From Thunnus maccoyii (lineage: Eukaryota; Chordata; Actinopteri; Scombriformes; Scombridae): a DNA stretch of 64,000 bases. Positions 47,716 to 57,945 of this stretch are shown in pieces; positions within the stretch are counted from its first letter, which is position 1, and every line of letters starts with the position of its first letter. Location: the NCBI RefSeq assembly GCF_910596095.1, contig NC_056535.1:963001-1027000 (forward strand), given 5' to 3'. The notes under the pieces were generated by a model. That model did no database searches. It had not been told where the DNA came from and was given only the letters and a program-made list of their open reading frames with translations. Position numbers and translations under genes: made by a program.

Positions 47716-49325
47716 AAAAGGCAGGTATTTACCCGGTAGCATTAACCCAGTTCATACTAACAGATTAATCTAATGGCCAAAAGCTGAACCAAAAATACTA
47801 GAGAGCAGCTTAAGCCTGTTCAACTCAAAAAGAAACATAATGGACTGTTCCTTTGTGCTGAACCCTCAGTGGATACTTACTACATGCTATATTTTGTGGA
47901 AATACGTCCTCTAAATATATACAAGTATCACTTGGAAAATTGAATATTTTCAAAACATAAAAGGTAGCAAAATGAAAAAAAAAATTCCCAGGTCTATATA
48001 TGCAGTTCAAATGCCCCAGCATTCAATGAGTTTTGGATATGCTTTGAATTTAGAACATACTGAAAAGACTGGCTCGACTGAGGAGTAATCACTTCCTTCA
48101 ACAACCTCCTCAGGGAGACCACACAGACAAAACTGACACAGGAAAATAAACACGTATTACACCATACATACACCTACCATCTGACCAAAGGTAAGAGAGA
48201 AATGAACTCTAGTCACCCAATGCCTGTCCCAACCCTTAACAATCCCTGAAATCCCAAAACTTAAACATCAGAAGCTTCCTTCTGAAGTGCAAGACCTCTG
48301 CTGAGATGACCTAGTACATATACAGAGGCATTGTCATGGTCTCCCCTCAAGTGTGAAATAGTTGCTTTAAAATGAATTGTCCTCAATTAATGACGATAAC
48401 ATGATAAGCCTAAAGTGGAATTCTAAAGTTTGTCCTTCAAATCTCCTCAGCAAACTCAACGAGTAAAAGAAAACTTTTAACTATGTGTGAAAAACAACCA
48501 AAGGCAGAAAACACAAAAATAGACATTGCAAATATAAATGAACAATTATTGCTTTAGCTGTTTGGCTGACTGAAGTGTGCTTATGGTCTGTAATGTGTCT
48601 AATCCTGCAAAGTTACTGAATATCATTCATTTTGTAATTGTCTTTCATCCACATTCTGAAATAAACATATACAAATATGCAGTACAACAAAAGCATTGTG
48701 CAGTGCAGAACTGAGAGAGAACTCACAGTTGAATGACTGAGAGCACAGTTGATTCCTACTGCATTAGGCCATGTCTTTATTAAGATTGCTCTTTAAGCAC
48801 TTCAGCTGTGACATATCGGCTTCTCCCTGTCAGACCTGGCCTCTCAGAGTCATTACCATCAATCTGTATGGACCAAACTCCTCTCCAATTCTTGTGATCA
48901 CCCCAAAAGTAATTTACATAATGGATGAGTGTCATTACGTAATGACAACAGCCATATTATGGACGTAACAAAGCAGGAACTGTAGTTCATTAAAGGGAAG
49001 GGAATTGTTTTGGGGGGAATGAGATAAGGAGCTGAGGAGTGAGAATTGGTATGACGATATTATTCATTTATTCCCATTTAACAAATGCACCAATAATCTG
49101 GGATCTGTAATCTAGAGAGCTGTCTGCCTCTGAGAGCTACATTTGTTTGGATCGCCAAGTCAACAATACTATGAGTCACATTAAATTAAAGGGAAATAAT
49201 GAGCGATAAGGTCATGACCTTTATTAACCTCTACAGGCAACATGAAGGGATTTTCAGCACATGAGTAGAACCTTTAGGTTAGCTATATGTGACTAAATGT
49301 AGCTATATAATGTGTAACATATATG
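47716..49325. other. Unique non-coding stretch, candidate conserved non-coding DNA
   Basis: No gene seen. The part 48760-49260 is free of simple repeats and holds an 18-bp palindrome at 48930-48947, so it is worth checking for regulatory conservation. Confidence 0.4.
48930..48947. promoter_or_regulatory. Palindromic bZIP-like site
   Basis: The perfect 18-bp palindrome TGTCATTACGTAATGACA contains ATTACGTAAT, which fits the PAR-bZIP/NFIL3 D-box consensus RTTAYGTAAY. Function is inferred from the motif alone. Confidence 0.4.
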
Positions 49326-49333
49326 TTACACAT

Positions 49334-50077
49334 TAGGGGTGTGCCCGAATACAAATACGTTATTTGGTAAAGCACAAATAGTGGGTTTTTTATGAATATT
49401 TGTTTCAGACAAATATTTTAAAAATTATTTGTTTTTGGGAAGAAAAAAAAACAGGTTAAATAACAGCATGCAGGTCGGTTACATCAGTATCTCAGTCTCT
49501 CTCCTCTGCTCCGCGGTTACATCTATCAACAGGTCTCAAAGAGGGGAGTCACATCCATCTGCTACATGACACACATTTCCTAATTTGGACATCATTCCTG
49601 GAGCTGAGAGTGTTCCCCTGAGATAAAGCTGAGCTACTGACACACGCGAAGTGCTCCCAAGGGACTCTCCATAACCTGTTATTCCCCTTCTCCTTTCCAC
49701 AAAGTTAGGTTGTATAAAATAGGCAATAAATGAAAATTGAAAAGCAATAATCACCTTTGCAGTTCTTCCCTACACATTAAACGGTGTGCTGTCTCTGTGT
49801 TATGGGTGTATTAATAGGTAGAGGTCTGCCTGCAGTGAGGTGATGAGTAAAATTTTAGCTCAGTAGTCAGCGCAGTCGTCTATGATCTGGGAGACTCCAG
49901 TTTCGGACCTGGTGTGGGGACCTCCTTCATAAGATAGTGTATTCATTTGTAACACTTTAATTTTCTAAAATTAAAAGCATAATAAAAACAAAAACAGGAT
50001 TTTTAAGCCTCTTTCCACTTTTATTCAAATACAAATACAAATACAAATACAAATACTAGGCCCTCTGCACATCCCTA
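49334..50077. mobile_element. 744-bp hAT-type MITE with perfect 8-bp target duplication
   Basis: The ends are TAGGGGTGTGC and, in reverse complement from the right, TAGGGATGTGC. The flanks are TTACACAT at 49326-49333 and TTACACAT at 50078-50085, an exact 8-bp duplication as made by hAT transposases. The right end is rich in ACAAAT units. There is no transposase ORF. A tRNA-like segment lies at about 49850-49925. Confidence 0.88.
49850..49925 (+). other. tRNA-like segment inside the hAT MITE
   Basis: TTTTAGCTCAGTAGTCAGCG resembles a tRNA A box and D arm. CCAGTTTCGGACCTGG forms a 4-bp T-arm-like stem and is near the B-box consensus GGTTCGANTCC. It is too divergent to be a working tRNA gene; more likely a SINE head or pseudo-tRNA carried by the element. 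Confidence 0.5.
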
Positions 50078-50159
50078 TTACACATATATGTGACAATAAT
50101 ATATATATGACAATAATATCAATACCCTTGATTACATTCAATGATGTTGTTGTTTTTTA

Positions 50160-50345
50160 ATGGGTAATTCCAATAACAGGACAGGTAGACATCATTTGTC
50201 AGTGCCTTCCAAAACTGAAGAAAATAAACCATTTTATGATGTCACAACACTATGGTTAGGTTGAGGCACAAAAACAAATGGTTAGGTTTAGAAAAAGGGC
50301 ATAGTTTGGTTCAAAATTACTTTTTTAAAAGGTTAGGGTACCTGT
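50160..50345 (+). repeat. Interspersed repeat, copy 1 (GGTTAGGTT..CACAAAAAC type)
   Basis: Shared with 60715-60900 in the same orientation: GACATCATTTNTC, TTCCAAA, TTTTATGATGT, CACAAC/GACAATGCTATGGTTA, GGTTAGGTT and CACAAAAAC, in the same order. Confidence 0.6.
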
Positions 50346-50958
50346 GGCCAGGGTTAAAAGAAATCAACATTGACTGTTGCAAACAGGAAACAAACAGCAA
50401 TCCCCTGTATTAAAGTCTGATACTTTGTTCATCTAACCTGACGTCCTCCCTCTTTGTGGCTCTATAATGATGGCATACTTCTTCCTCCTTTGCTCCAGAA
50501 GGACACGAGTCATAATTACTATGACTGTTGGATGTTAGGTTTACACTTATGCTGATTATGCTTTTCAGCAAATCCTAATAAGAATTTAAGGTACAGAGGC
50601 CTTTCAGCTTTCAGATATTTCACATGTCGTGACGGTAAACACTCTCACAGCACAGCCTTTCATCAAGTAGTCCAACATGTAAAGAAAAATGCTCAACTAT
50701 AGGAAGCAACTTACAGACCCATATCAGTGCTTTTCCATGTTTTAGCCCATTAACCCCAAATCAACAAGAAAATGACACAATACAGATTACTATTTCAGAG
50801 TTTGGGATTTTTAGATGTGTTTTGCCTCCATTTGAGGCAGCAATGGGTTGAATTTTCTTTCACTCGGGTATAAGAATGAGAAAATTAAAGTATATTCTGG
50901 CTGCATGATACTGCAGCTGACAGAGCAGATTGATTTGTTTGCACTACATTTGCATGCA
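50346..50958. other. Non-coding stretch, nothing recognised
   Basis: Unique-looking, AT-rich; no ORF worth reporting. Confidence 0.4.
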
Positions 50959-51145
50959 GCTAGGGCTGCAACTAATGATTATTCCACTATAGATTAATCT
51001 GTTGATGATTCTCTCAATGAACTGATACATTGTTAGATCTATAAAATGTCATCACATTGTAAAATAACAATGCCCATCACAAGTTCCAAGAGCCTAAGGT
51101 GACATCTTCAAATTACTTGTTTTGTTCAAAAGACACAGAGAGAGA

Positions 51146-51182
<37 letters not shown>

Positions 51183-51351
51183 CTTACTTTAGTATAATTT
51201 AAGAGCTTCATGTTGTAGCAGCTATTTAGTGACATTTTTGCTTGAGATTTGAGTAAAATGATTAAAAATGATCAAACTGTTGATAACTGATAAATTGAGT
51301 AATTTCCTGACGACTGACTTATCAGTTAATCAACTAATCAGTGCTGCTCTA
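50959..51351. mobile_element. hAT-like MITE (AGGGCTGCAACTAATGATTA)
   Basis: The left end AGGGCTGCAACTAATGATTA and the right end, in reverse complement AGAGCAGCACTGATTAGTTG, are imperfect inverted repeats. The flanks GCATGCAG and ACATGCAA agree at 6 of 8 positions, compatible with a decayed 8-bp hAT target duplication. A (GA)n tract at 51137-51179 lies inside. Non-coding. Confidence 0.6.
51137..51179. repeat. (GA)n microsatellite
   Basis: Nearly perfect AG run with one G insertion near 51148-51150, inside the MITE. Confidence 0.9.
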
Positions 51352-52195
51352 CATGCAAGAATTAGAACTATGCACTGTAATGGATGGTTTTCATTAGGGG
51401 GTGTGCAGGACTATGTTATAAGTATTTTTGATCATGAAAACATGTTTGTTGATTTATCTGTCAATAAAATTGATTCATCAAAATTTTAGTTTATGATTCT
51501 ATTGTTGCTTTGAGTCCTAAGTGCAGTCCTGGGACGCACAGCAGCCTATAAATCCAGCAGCTAGCACATAGCTAGATGTAAAGGGATTGCATACGATCTT
51601 TGTGATTGATCATTAGGCCTCCTCTTGAGTTTGACTAATAATTTCCTGAAAATGTAGAAAAAAGATGCACTTAGAGTGATTGAAAATGTAATAAGACCCA
51701 ATAATGTAATACCTTTCAGGTGGGGGATTTTTTTTCAAAACTGATGATGTAATAATTTTGATGGATAATGTAATAATGTAAAAAAGTATGTTCAAGTATA
51801 CAATAATTATAATTCTCTTAGTGTCATGTTAGCCTACTGTAAACACTAGCATTTGACTGATTTCATGTTTGGAAATGTAAACTGTACAGAGCTGTACAAA
51901 CCTGCCATGAGAGATACGAAGGGATGACATCTCTCTTTGTTTGATAATGTTAAAAGTTAGGCTTTGTTGCGGGTTTCCCAACTCATTTAAAAAAGACAAG
52001 AGAAAAACAGAGAGAGAGGGCGAGCGAGCTGAGAGCATGAGCGAGCGACGGAGAGACAGACTGGAAAGCTTTCTCTTTTCTCTCTATTTTCTGATTGTTT
52101 CACAGTGGTTATGTTCTAAAGCACAAATAAACAGCCATCAAACACTCAACAGATGATTTACTGAAGAACAGATGGTCTTTTGGTGCAATTTGGAT
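51352..52195. other. Non-coding stretch
   Basis: No gene seen. A purine-rich part lies at 51980-52070 (AGAGAGAGGGCGAGCGAGC). ORFs here lack domains. Confidence 0.4.
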
Positions 52196-52918
52196 ATGCG
52201 ACACATTTAATATTGATAAACTTTGAATAAACAAGCAAACAGCGAGTCGCTTAGCTCTGTGTCTGAGTGTAGCAGGGGCTGTTTGATATAAACACCATCA
52301 CATTGGGGCAGGGCTTCCGCGCTCTGACTCGACTTCACACTTGGCAGGTGTACTGCTGAGGACTCAGGGAAGTGCAGTGAGGAACGTGAAGTTATTTGGA
52401 CACATGACATGTTTAATAAACTTTGAATAAACAAGCAAACAGCGAGCCGCTCAGCCCCGTGTCTGAGTGTAGCAGGTGCTGTTTGATATAAACACTGTCA
52501 CATCACTGTGGGGTGGGGCTTCTGGGCTATGACTTACTGACAACGGCACACACCCTTCTCAGTTTAACTGCCTAAGAGAGAAGAAAGAGCATACACAGGA
52601 GAAAAAATCAGAGGCGGAGGCAGTAAAACTAGCCAATAGTAGTGCAGACACGTTTGATTGGCAGTAGAATCAACCAATGTACACTGCTTCTACAGTTCAA
52701 CCTCAGTTTAGTCTCACTGATGAAGTTTCTGTCTGGATTTAAACCATGTAATGTATTAATTCCTTACCATTTTAATTGATACAATTGTCATTTGATACAT
52801 ATATACGCAGTTCTCAAGAAATAATAAGCAATCGCCTGTTCCGAAAAGGAACGTTTTGAACGGGTACTGTGCTAGCTCCATACTAAAAGAAGGAATCTCT
52901 GTATGTATGTATGTATGT
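52196..52918 (+). repeat. Host repeat, left part, with internal 200-bp duplication and (TATG)n edge
   Basis: TAATAAACTTTGAATAAACA-type sequence at 52216 recurs exactly 200 bp later at 52416, each followed by AGCGAG, a GTGTCTGAGTGTAGCAGG block and GCTGTTTGATATAAACAC. The right edge is GGAATCTCTGTATGTATGTA. The same family resumes at 56862 with TATG repeats and then TCATCTGATCGACTCCAGAC, GCAGGTGTATGGCTGGGGAC and AATTTGGACACGCGATACAT. The two parts were one repeat split by the 52919-56861 insertion. Confidence 0.7.
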
Positions 52919-53241
52919 TAGGGCTGTCATGATATAAGATTTTCACAACATCATTATTGTGGCCGAAAGAATTCATGATAACCATATTATCGTGATATCT
53001 ATAGAAAATTTGAAAAAAAAAAAAAATGCTATCAGTCAAATCATCTTTAACTTTGTTTATAGCGTGTTTTGCCTCTTTTCTGACAAATGAAATACACTCA
53101 AAATACAAGTGTAGGGAGGTGGAGAGAGTCAGTATCCATAACTGTACATAGTTTGAAAGAGGTTTGAACACACTAAAGTATGTTTTTATTTCCTCCTGAA
53201 TATTTTTTTGCAAACAGATGCCTGCAGATGAACTATAGTTG

Positions 53242-53446
53242 TGTTGGCTCTGGAGGAGCACGGCCGGTTATTAGCAATAATTAATAATTATCAGAGATGA
53301 TATATAATATATAAACACAATAATGACAAAAGACTTCTCTTTAAAGATATAACAGTGTTTATTAAACAATAGCAAAGTTAAAAAAGTTAGCTGATGCTTT
53401 TCTCAATAGATCACTATCCTAAAATCTAATTCTACCTAAGCAATAA
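53242..53446 (-). mobile_element. LTR copy C, 3' part
   Basis: Starts (plus strand) TGTTGGCTCTGGAGGAGCAC and follows copies A and B through CAGTGTTTATTAAACAATAG, AGATCACTATCCTAAAATCT and TTCTACCTAAGCAATAA, then stops matching. In minus orientation this is the 3' end of the LTR. The rest of the LTR resumes at 55811. Confidence 0.7.
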
Positions 53447-53588
53447 TAATATAAAACAACAGCTATGCAAAGTTAAACACATCGAAAACCGGATTGCTAG
53501 CAGTAGCCCGCCTAAAGTTACTTCTCTACCTAACAAGCCACCGATCCTGCGATGTGAAAGTCAATTCGCCTGAGCGGCAAAGGGAAAG

Positions 53589-54684
53589 ATGCCAGCAGAG
53601 AAAGTTGAGTGCCACAGAAAAGTCACAGCTTATGTGGTGAAAAGGCTGCATACCTTCTCAGAAGTTGATGCACCGACATTTACGTAAGCAAAGATAAGAA
53701 TAGATTTAAGCTAGCTAAATAAGCTAGCTACCTTCCCCTGACTTACAGTATCAGTAACATTATATGTTATGTTTGTTTTGTGTTTGCAGGGATATGATCG
53801 ATTCTATAAACCCCAGGTACACCCCCCCTACAAGGGACTACTTGGCACTCCCATCCTGGTACCAGATAGAAAATTTCCAATATAATCTGTAAGCTTAGTG
53901 AAGTCCACTACATTGCCCTCACTTGTGATGGCCTGACTAGCATTGTTCAATGCCCTACCTTACTGTCACAGCACACTATTTAGTGGAGGGCAAAATGAGG
54001 CAAAAAGTGCTCCAAACAAAACGTGTCTACACAGCCCAGACAGGACTTGTCGTGGCAGAGGAAATTGGTGACATCCCGACAGAGTTTGGCATTTTTGACA
54101 AAGTGGTGGCCACCACAGTTGATAATGTGGCCAATATGGACTAGCCATAAAAAAAGCCGCAATTTGTGAAGCTAGGCTGCTTTGCTCATACACTCAGTCT
54201 AGCTGCACAGTCTTTACTCACTGATCGCAGTGACTCAGTGGATGGTGAAGATCTGTGGCATCGTCGTGTGGACAAAGAGGTCGTCCATGGCCAAGATTGT
54301 TCTGCGGGAGAAGCAGGATCCCTTCATTTGACCCTGGTGCATGGTATCTAATTAAAGTAATGCATCTTTTTTTAGTAGTACACTGCACTATGTACATTTT
54401 GCAGGTATTAACATTTGTAAAACAACACAGTATAACATAAATGTCATATCTATCTATGTAACCACCTTTAAAAGTTGCATGTCATATCAATATAATCTCA
54501 TTTCTCCATGTATTTGTGATTTTCTTGTTTGTGTCAGAGCTGCCTCAACACTCACTCATTCTTGACGTGAGAGCTCGATGTACTTCTCTCTACCTAATGC
54601 TGGAGAGATTCCTAAAACAATACCCTGCAATTCAAGCAGCCAGCTTGGATCAACAGCTGAGAAAGCATATCGAGAGGGACAGGT

Positions 54685-54722
<38 letters not shown>

Positions 54723-55810
54723 CAGTCGGTACTTTGTTGATCCTGAGGGAAATTTAAGATCCAGTAGCTTTTAGAACACATACAAGAATATAAGAATAAA
54801 GACAAGAGTATAAGAATAAAAACACACAGCAGTGAACTGATAGTCTAGCCACCAGAACAATTACAGAGAGCTGTCACTATAATAGAGTATGTGCTAATGG
54901 AGGTAGTGCAAATGTTAGGTGATTAACAGTAAAGGTATTGCAAATGTAAGGTGATCAAAAATTAAAAACAGTGCAAGAATAATGATTACTGTGGATAATA
55001 TAAAATTCAAATTGAAGATAAATATATAAACAAATACAAATGCAAACTGTGCATAAGTTAAGAAAGAACAGTGAATTATTATAATATTACGTAGTGAATT
55101 TAAAGATAAACAGGTAAACTCCCTTTTCAAATAGCACTGTTTTTTGTTCAAAGAGAAAAAAATATTTTGAACTCAGAAAATGCATTTTTTTTCTCACACA
55201 GACTTGCTCGGCTGACTGAGGAAGATTTCAGGAAGGCTGAGGACTTCATCAATCTGATGAGAGTTTTATACACATCCACAGTCTGCGTTTCTCCTGAAAA
55301 GAACCCCACATGTGATCAGATCCTGCCAATTCTCCAAAAGCTTGAGATGCATTTTGCTGTTGAAGAGGGAGACACAGTATTTGTATCCAACCTTAATTAG
55401 CAAGTGCGGGCAAACCTGTCCAAGTGGTACCAGATAAAAGAGTCTGTAAATAAAATGATTGAAGAATACAGGAAATAATTCTATTCCTGTGACTTCATTG
55501 TATATTTAAAGAAGATTTATGTTTCACAGAGTGATGACATCAGGAACTTCCTTGAATGCTAACTGCATTAGACCCATGCTTCAAACAAAAGATGGACAAC
55601 TGTGCTACTGTCTTTGACCAGATCAAGGGGTTACTGGCTGGAAAGCTGACTGACTCTGAGCAGGTGAAATGTCATTCATTCACAAATATATACTGTCTCC
55701 CCCTCAGCCATTAAAATGTTTGATCTAAATGCCAATTATGTTCTTTGTAGTCAACAAAGCATGATCATCGAGAAGATGGTGATGTCACAGTGCAGTCTGA
55801 GAAAAAACAA
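53589..55810 (+). pseudogene. Spliced BED-type hAT transposase pseudogene
   Basis: Six exon-like blocks with canonical splice sites encode a zf-BED/hAT family transposase. Exon 53589-53683 gives CHRKVTAYVVKRLHTFSEVD. Exon 53790 onward gives DMIDSINPRYTPPTRDYLAL, PSWYQIENFQYNL, then after a frameshift KLSEVHYIALTCDGLTS (first catalytic Asp in CDG), and after another PYLTVTAHYLVEGKMRQKVL with VVAEEIGDI and TVDNVANMD (second Asp). The next part, near 54166, gives KLGCFAHTLSLAAQSL. Exon 54538-54682 gives LPQHSLILDVRARCTSLYLM and RFLKQYPAIQAASLDQQLRK. Exon 55202 onward gives LARLTEEDFRKAEDFINLMR, LPILQKLEMHFAVEEGDTVF. Exon 55530-55663 gives SDDIRNFL and DNCATVFDQIKGLLAGKL in shifted frames. The BED finger, the catalytic Glu region and the C-terminal hATC dimerisation domain are missing. 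It lies between the two halves of LTR copy C. Confidence 0.85.
54683..54780 (+). repeat. (GATA)n plus LINE/SINE-type tail in an intron of the hAT pseudogene
   Basis: A run of TAGA units (about 54688-54722) is followed by TCGGTACTTTGTTGATCCTG and AGGGAAATTTAAG, the common fish retroposon tail ACTTTATTGATCCxxxGGGAAATT. It sits just after a splice donor. Confidence 0.75.
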
Positions 55811-56055
55811 GAAGCTGCAGTGATGTCACAGCTGCATTGTCATGACTCCCAGTGGTGTTGGTGCATCTCTGCCAATGAGAGATGAGAGCTTGGGGCTTCC
55901 CACAGAGTTCACACCGAGGTAAGAACTGAGCAAAGCCTGATGGGAGATGAAATCCATTTTGGACTCCTTCTGTTTGACTTGGTGCCCTTCCTTGTTATTT
56001 GTGACTGCATGCAGGCCTGCCTTTGTCTCATGCACATGGAGTATGAGGCCCAAGC
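55811..56055 (-). mobile_element. LTR copy C, 5' part
   Basis: Matches copy B from GCTGCAGTGATGTCA through GGTGTTGG.GCATCTCTGCCA, GAGAGATGAGAG, CTGAGCAAAGC, TGATGGGAGATG and GCATGCAGGCCTGCCTTTGT to ATGGAGTATGAGGCCC. The terminal AACA is altered. About 1.2 kb of LTR present in copies A and B is missing between this part and 53446. Confidence 0.7.
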
Positions 56056-56861
56056 GCTGGTACTTATTAGCTGGAAAACACAATGGGACCACAGCATGGA
56101 GCCTTACCTAGTCCAAGTTCAAACTGAATAACAATACCACAGAAAATGAATATTTTACACATTTTTCTAAGGGTATGTATGTTTTGAATATTTTTTTTTC
56201 AAAAAAAAAAAAAGACAATTTAGAAACACCAAATAACCCCTGCTTCAGAGTAACTGAAGCATAAACACATTATAGTTCTTTGTTGCACTGTTGAAACTTT
56301 GTGCATATAAAAGAGTCAAAACAAGTGCTATGGTGGAAAAGCAGTTCATATAAAAAGTAAATCACAGCTAACTATTAGTATTTACATAATTTTCATGTTG
56401 TGGTTTTATAAAAAGCAATAAAGCAGCATATGGTCATTTTCAGAATTTCGCTGGCTATTTGAAGCACCAGTCATTGGCAGAATCTGTTCCCATTTTACTG
56501 GATTGGATCGACTGGACCTTTGCCAATGTAACAAGGTGTTGGAGTTGTATCAGTCAGTGAAGTAATATGAGGCTTCCTAGGTGAGTAGCATGAATTTGTA
56601 GTCGTTTGTTTGTTGGTGGTCCGACAGAGGTGTTGATTGTACCTGCTGTTGTGATTGTATCTTGAAATGGTTTGTATCAATTGAAGCACAAGAATATTTT
56701 AACCCCTTAACATTCCAACAGCCCGTGGATGGGACAGGTTTTAAGAGTCACTGGATTATTTCCATGATATTATCATATGTGTATTATTAACATGATATAA
56801 ATTTCATTTCGTTTTTTTAAATATCATGGTTATCATCAATAGCGGTATATCATGACACCAG

Positions 56862-57180
56862 TTATGTATGTATGTATGTATGTGTGTGCTTCACATATCA
56901 TTTGAACCATTCATCTGATCGACTCCAGACGTAGCAGGTGTATGGCTGGGGACCCAACGGATTGTAGTGTCGAATTTGGTGCAATTTGGACACGCGATAC
57001 ATTTAATATTAATTGAATAAACCAGTGATCAGCGAGCCTCTCTGCTCTGTGCAGGGGCAGGGTGGAGCTTCAGGGCTCTGCTGACTGACTCCAGCATGAC
57101 AACAAAAACAGAGCTTTTAATCAAGAATGGACACTCTTACCCTGTGTCTAGACAGAAAGTGTAGTGTTAGCAGCACGTTT
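56862..57180 (+). repeat. Host repeat, right part
   Basis: Continuation of the repeat at 52196-52918: (TATG)n, then CATCTGATCGACTCCAGACG, GGTGCAATTTGGACACGCGA, TACATTTAATATTAATTGAA, GCTTCAGGGCTCTGCTGACT. A weak third relative lies at 58370-58470 (CAGAACAGACATGTTTTTGA, ACACTGTACTAGTCTATTAA). Confidence 0.65.
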
Positions 57181-57201
57181 AGCTTTTTTCATTTTTTTCA
57201 G

Positions 57202-57690
57202 GCTGAAAAATGAAGCCAATGCGGCAGTGCCAAAAACTGCAGCTCCTCGAATGGCTTCTTGAGGCTGGCTCCAAAAGCGAGTCAATACCCATAGACCCCC
57301 ATTTTAAATTGCCCAACTTTACAGCAGAAATAAACATGTTTACAGCCTGGTACAAAAAACGGTTTTGGTCTTTGTAGCTAATTTCCCCTTTCATAACAAC
57401 TGTACAGGGGGTGAATTTTTTTATAACTCACCTGTTTAAATTTTATTAAGCCGTAAACTTATGTATAATGAAGGACATGGCTGCTTTGAGTGACAGGTCT
57501 GCCAGCTGCTAGGTGGCTTGTTTAAGCCATTCGGCCTGCCTCTTTGCCCATTTTGGATTGGCTGGGAGTCAGGCAGAGTCACGCACTGCCAAGATGGCGA
57601 TGACCGGAGTAGCTCATTTGAGCTTCAAAACCGCTCTTTACAAACCGATGGGTGACGTCACGGTGACTATGTCCATATTTTATTTAAAAA
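57202..57690 (+). repeat. Interspersed repeat, copy 2 (AAGCCAATGCGG type)
   Basis: The second, longer copy of the repeat at 41415-41790. It extends through CTGCCAAGATGGCGATGACC, with a YY1-like CAAGATGGCG at 57590-57599, and GATGGGTGACGTCACGGTGA to TATGTCCATATTTTAT. ACGTCA (CRE-like) is part of the conserved end. Confidence 0.75.
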
Positions 57691-57779
57691 CATAAATCCC
57701 AAGTGAAGAACAAAAAAAGAGTGAGCAGTTAGCAGCAAAGTGCATTCAAGTACATTTAGAGAGTATATGCACAAAAGTA

Positions 57780-57945
57780 CATGTCTCAGTTTGATGTAGA
57801 CAGCTCTTGCATGTCAACGAGTGACCAGCAGTGATGGGGGAGTTATATAATCCATTTTGCTGTCCAGAGAACATTAGGCAACATGATTGTTGGAACTGCC
57901 GGTTTGTATGGGTTAACAGTTAGCCTAGCTTTTTGGAAGCACTCA
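57780..57945 (-). pseudogene. LINE 5' ORF fragment related to 13.5 kb
   Basis: The minus-strand ORF at 58043-57843 includes ARLTVNPYKPAVPTIMLPNV followed by LWTAKWII, nearly identical to the plus-strand segment at 13590-13670. The nucleotide match runs from about 57785 (GTCTCAGTTTGATGTAGACA side) to 57940. It is an inverted copy of that LINE piece. Confidence 0.75.

Larger units (their letters stand above)
52919..56861. mobile_element. 3.9-kb inverted-repeat (hAT-like) insertion in a (TATG)n microsatellite
   Basis: The left end reads AGGGCTGTCATGATATAAG. The right end, in reverse complement, reads CTGGTGTCATGATATACC; both share TGTCATGATATA. ATCATGATAACCATATTATC-like sequence near the left end recurs inverted near 56770-56840. 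Both flanks are TATG repeats, so the target duplication cannot be defined exactly. It contains LTR copy C and the BED/hAT transposase pseudogene. Whether that transposase belongs to this element is unclear. Confidence 0.6.

Noticed and set aside
49850..49925. Functional tRNA gene
   Set aside because: A and B boxes are both degenerate, the acceptor stem does not pair by eye, and it lies in a transposon.
39362..57690. Possible large segmental duplication (LTR plus AAGCCAATGCGG repeat at 39-42 kb and 53-57 kb)
   Set aside because: The LTRs are in opposite orientation while the other repeat is in the same orientation, and the sequence between differs; independent insertions explain it better.
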